Below are positions 40,807 through 43,115 of a DNA stretch of 43,115 nt, piece by piece. The stretch's first letter is position 1. Each line of letters starts with the position of its first letter. The position numbers were made by a program, and so were the translations under genes. Source of the DNA: Paenibacillus terrae. GTDB taxonomy: Bacteria > Bacillota > Bacilli > Paenibacillales > Paenibacillaceae. The notes under the pieces were generated by a model. It was not told the origin of the DNA, did not search any database, and was given only the letters and a program-made list of their open reading frames with translations. Location: contig NZ_PNXQ01000002.1 in NCBI RefSeq assembly GCF_005217525.1, forward strand, positions 2,586-45,700, in the 5' to 3' direction.

Positions 40807-43115
40807 TTATTTTGCTTTCAGACTCGCTTCATCAAACTGGAATTGAACTGTATACCAGTGATCATATGGCACGCCGCCAAGAACTAAACCAGGTACAATG
40901 ACGTGTGTGTAGGCACTGATTTTCTGAGACAAGTCCCCTGCTTCAAATTGAACGACACGCGTATCGCCAGATGTCGAGATGACCTCTACATCTTTCAGGC
41001 TGCCATTCTGCTCCACTTGTAGAACAGGCATCCAGGAGCTATTTTTCAAAGTAACTTGAATATAACGCTTGTCTCCCTTTTCAATCAATGTAGCAGGCTT
41101 GTCGAGGTACCCATCCATGACGGAAGCTTCGCTTGTTTTATCTTTAAAAACGTTGTAATTGATCGTGTATTGCTTCTCGGAAGTGACTGTTTGAGCTGTT
41201 TGCTCCACTACAGATTTCGTTTCAGCCACAGGTGTTGGCGTTTCTGCTGTCTGCTCAGTAGCTGGTGCGGTTGTAGCTGCATTGACTCCCTCACCTTTAA
41301 GCGATGCACGGTCAAATTGAATTTGTCCGCCGAACTTCTCATTCACAATAAATTTCTCAGGCAAGTATACCTGTGTGTACACGCTCAGCTTTTGGTCCAG
41401 ATCAGGCACTTCAAAAGCGATGGTGTGCGTGTCACCTTTCGTGTTGGAACCAACAACGGTTGGATTGGCATATCGGCCTTCAAAGTCTGTTTGGAACAAC
41501 TTCAAAGCCTGATTGTCCGTCACGGTGAGATGAGCCTGCACCTTACCATTCTTCACAATCAGCTTCGCCAGACTCTGTACAAAAGGAGCCACAAGAGAGT
41601 CCTTGTCCGTTCCATTCGCCAGCACACGGAAGTTCGCTGTGTACTCTCCATCGGCTAAATTGCTTTTCCCTTTTTCAACTTCGCCTGTCTTTTTATCGTT
41701 GTAATACGTTACATCGCTAGTATTGAATTTGAATTCAAAATCATATACCTTCTCCACACGATCCTCAGCCTTGAAAACCATCGGAGCAGCACTCGCTACC
41801 TTCGGAGCTTCGTAAACAACCAGTTGGCCTTTTACGTTGTTCTTAAAGTCGCTAACGCTAAAACGAACGTTCTTTGTATTACTTGCTGCATCTTCCTGGG
41901 TCACTTCTGCGTCTTTGTAGCCTCCGCTTGCCGTGTCCCAAATGCGCAATGCCTTCACTTCGTTGCTATTTTGCAGCTTCAGACCAATAAACCGTTTGTC
42001 GCCTTCCACGACCAATTGCGCTGGTTCATTGGCAATAAAGCGTTGAGCCGGAGAATTCTCTCCTGTTGTTCCATCCGCTAAAACAATACTGAATTTCAAA
42101 ACATATTTACCATTGACAAGCTTGTCAAAATCCAATTTAACGATTGGATCTGCCGCTCCTGTAGAGGACGGTTCGACAAAGCTGCGAATGGTAGCAGGCT
42201 CGAATTGATACTGCACATCATATACGTGGTCATAAGGGATGCCACCCAAATCCAGACCCGGTACAATGACATGTGTATTAACCATAACTTTATCCGATAG
42301 ATCTGCGACTTCAAATTGGACGGTTCTTGTATCTGCCGAGGTCGATTGATCAATAACCTGAGCCTCTGCACCGTTTACCTTGAACGTTTTAATCCAGCTG
42401 CTCTTGTCCATTTTGATCTGGATCAAATTCTTGCCGGATTGCTTCAACAGAGTGGCTGGTTTTTGCATATAGCCATCCATTACAGATATTTCATTGCTTC
42501 CATTTTTGAGTACGGAGAAATCAATGCTATATTTGCCGTTCTCAGTCCCAGGAGTTGTACCGCCATCCGTTCCTTTCACCGCAATGCTGCTACGATCAAA
42601 TTGAAGACGAATCTTATGGTCCATCTCATAAACGGTTCCGTTATAGCTGGTACTTACATGAACTTGCGCATTCAGAATAGCGTCCAAGTCTGCCACTTTG
42701 AACTTTACAACACGAGTGTCCGCTTTCTTGTCCACATTTACGACATCTGAATCCGTCAACGTTCCGTTTTGTTCCGTTTTAAACTCCGTCACCGTGGCGC
42801 TGTCTTTGATCGTAAAGGAAGCTTCATACTTACCCTTTGATACCGTCAGCGTTGCTGGAGACAACAAATATTGCGCCATTGATGATTTTTGATCTTTCGT
42901 TGCATGCAATGCATCGAAGTTGATGGAGTATGTGCCGTCCGCCAAAGTCGATGGTGTACCTGGATTTGTTGGTGTCGAATCTTTAAGTGTTACACTATTT
43001 CTATCAAATTTGAGACGGATCGTATGGTCCATTTCATAAGGGGTTCCGTTGTAGCTGGTACTAACATGAACCTGCGCATTTAAAATGGCATCCACATCAG
43101 CCAATGGGAACTTCA
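40807..43115 (-). CDS. Multi-NEAT-domain haem-binding protein (partial, 5' end off window)
   Basis: At least 768 residues; the start lies beyond the right edge. NEAT domains visible, counted from the codon at 43104: the end of one (about 1-45), then five whole ones (about 57-175, 190-308, 332-465, 486-602 and 645-763), separated by short or Pro/Thr/Glu-rich linkers. Haem-type features, the helix SxMxxY and the strand-8 Tyr pair, are present in domains at 190-308 (YDHVY) and 645-763 (YDHWY). The partial domain and that at 57-175 have SSMAQY (latter) and YEMDH. The domains at 332-465 and 486-602 lack both. No LPxTG or C-terminal membrane anchor is present. It probably captures haem and hands it to the IsdE-like lipoprotein downstream. 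Confidence 0.92.
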   Translation of the reverse strand, partial: KFPLADVDAILNAQVHVSTSYNGTPYEMDHTIRLKFDRNSVTLKDSTPTNPGTPSTLADGTYSINFDALHATKDQKSSMAQYLLSPATLTVSKGKYEASFTIKDSATVTEFKTEQNGTLTDSDVVNVDKKADTRVVKFKVADLDAILNAQVHVSTSYNGTVYEMDHKIRLQFDRSSIAVKGTDGGTTPGTENGKYSIDFSVLKNGSNEISVMDGYMQKPATLLKQSGKNLIQIKMDKSSWIKTFKVNGAEAQVIDQSTSADTRTVQFEVADLSDKVMVNTHVIVPGLDLGGIPYDHVYDVQYQFEPATIRSFVEPSSTGAADPIVKLDFDKLVNGKYVLKFSIVLADGTTGENSPAQRFIANEPAQLVVEGDKRFIGLKLQNSNEVKALRIWDTASGGYKDAEVTQEDAASNTKNVRFSVSDFKNNVKGQLVVYEAPKVASAAPMVFKAEDRVEKVYDFEFKFNTSDVTYYNDKKTGEVEKGKSNLADGEYTANFRVLANGTDKDSLVAPFVQSLAKLIVKNGKVQAHLTVTDNQALKLFQTDFEGRYANPTVVGSNTKGDTHTIAFEVPDLDQKLSVYTQVYLPEKFIVNEKFGGQIQFDRASLKGEGVNAATTAPATEQTAETPTPVAETKSVVEQTAQTVTSEKQYTINYNVFKDKTSEASVMDGYLDKPATLIEKGDKRYIQVTLKNSSWMPVLQVEQNGSLKDVEVISTSGDTRVVQFEAGDLSQKISAYTHVIVPGLVLGGVPYDHWYTVQFQFDEASLKAK

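Overview
The window comes from a Gram-positive, spore-forming member of the Paenibacillus polymyxa group. This rests on the V1 hairpin of the 16S fragment at the left edge, on Firmicute-type gene order (rrn, ygxA, perR), on a SigB/RsbV/RsbW module, on a sporulation protein (YyaC), and on frequent TTG/GTG starts behind strong GGAGG ribosome sites. Most genes lie on the minus strand, so operons read right to left.

Layout, left to right. 1-600: 5' end of a 16S gene with its leader and promoter (minus). 671-4009: ygxA, a membrane-anchored GH18 hydrolase and the peroxide regulator perR. 4120-7512: envelope proteins (DUF4097 pair, MgtC/SapB) and a GNAT acetyltransferase. 7677-10921: gatCAB, with its promoter and a leader hairpin. 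11202-18402: mixed housekeeping genes (two small unknown proteins; DedA, monothiol thioredoxin-like and metallo-hydrolase in a row; a PF13679-type methyltransferase; alpha/beta hydrolase; YyaC; DUF1128). 18550-18858: a decayed PAP2 phosphatase not present as an open frame. 18939-20153: three small plus-strand envelope/stress genes, then corA.

21321-30513 is the centrepiece: one unidirectional block of seven genes in the order REC-PP2C phosphatase, 1232-aa hybrid sensor kinase, CheR-type methyltransferase, REC-kinase-REC hybrid, rsbV, rsbW, sigB. It resembles the RsbK/RsbY/RsbM control of SigB known in the Bacillus cereus group, with a second hybrid kinase added. Next to it are a YflT-type stress gene and a DUF948 gene; these two and rsbV each have an upstream match to the SigB promoter pattern with the same 14-base spacer, suggesting a local SigB regulon.

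32542-35091: DUF1328 protein, SH3-SH3-NlpC/P60 endopeptidase, cation diffusion facilitator. 35092-35661 is a gene-free divergent region with an 18-bp tandem repeat, three 37-bp repeats and a perfect 16-bp inverted repeat. Then come a small basic protein and a YkpA/YbiT-type ABC-F protein. 37910-43115 is a haem-iron uptake locus: a secreted or surface multi-NEAT protein (running off the right edge), an IsdE-like lipoprotein, a FecCD permease and an ATPase. Two of the NEAT modules appear to have lost their haem ligands.

All family names come from reading the translated sequences; no database search was run.
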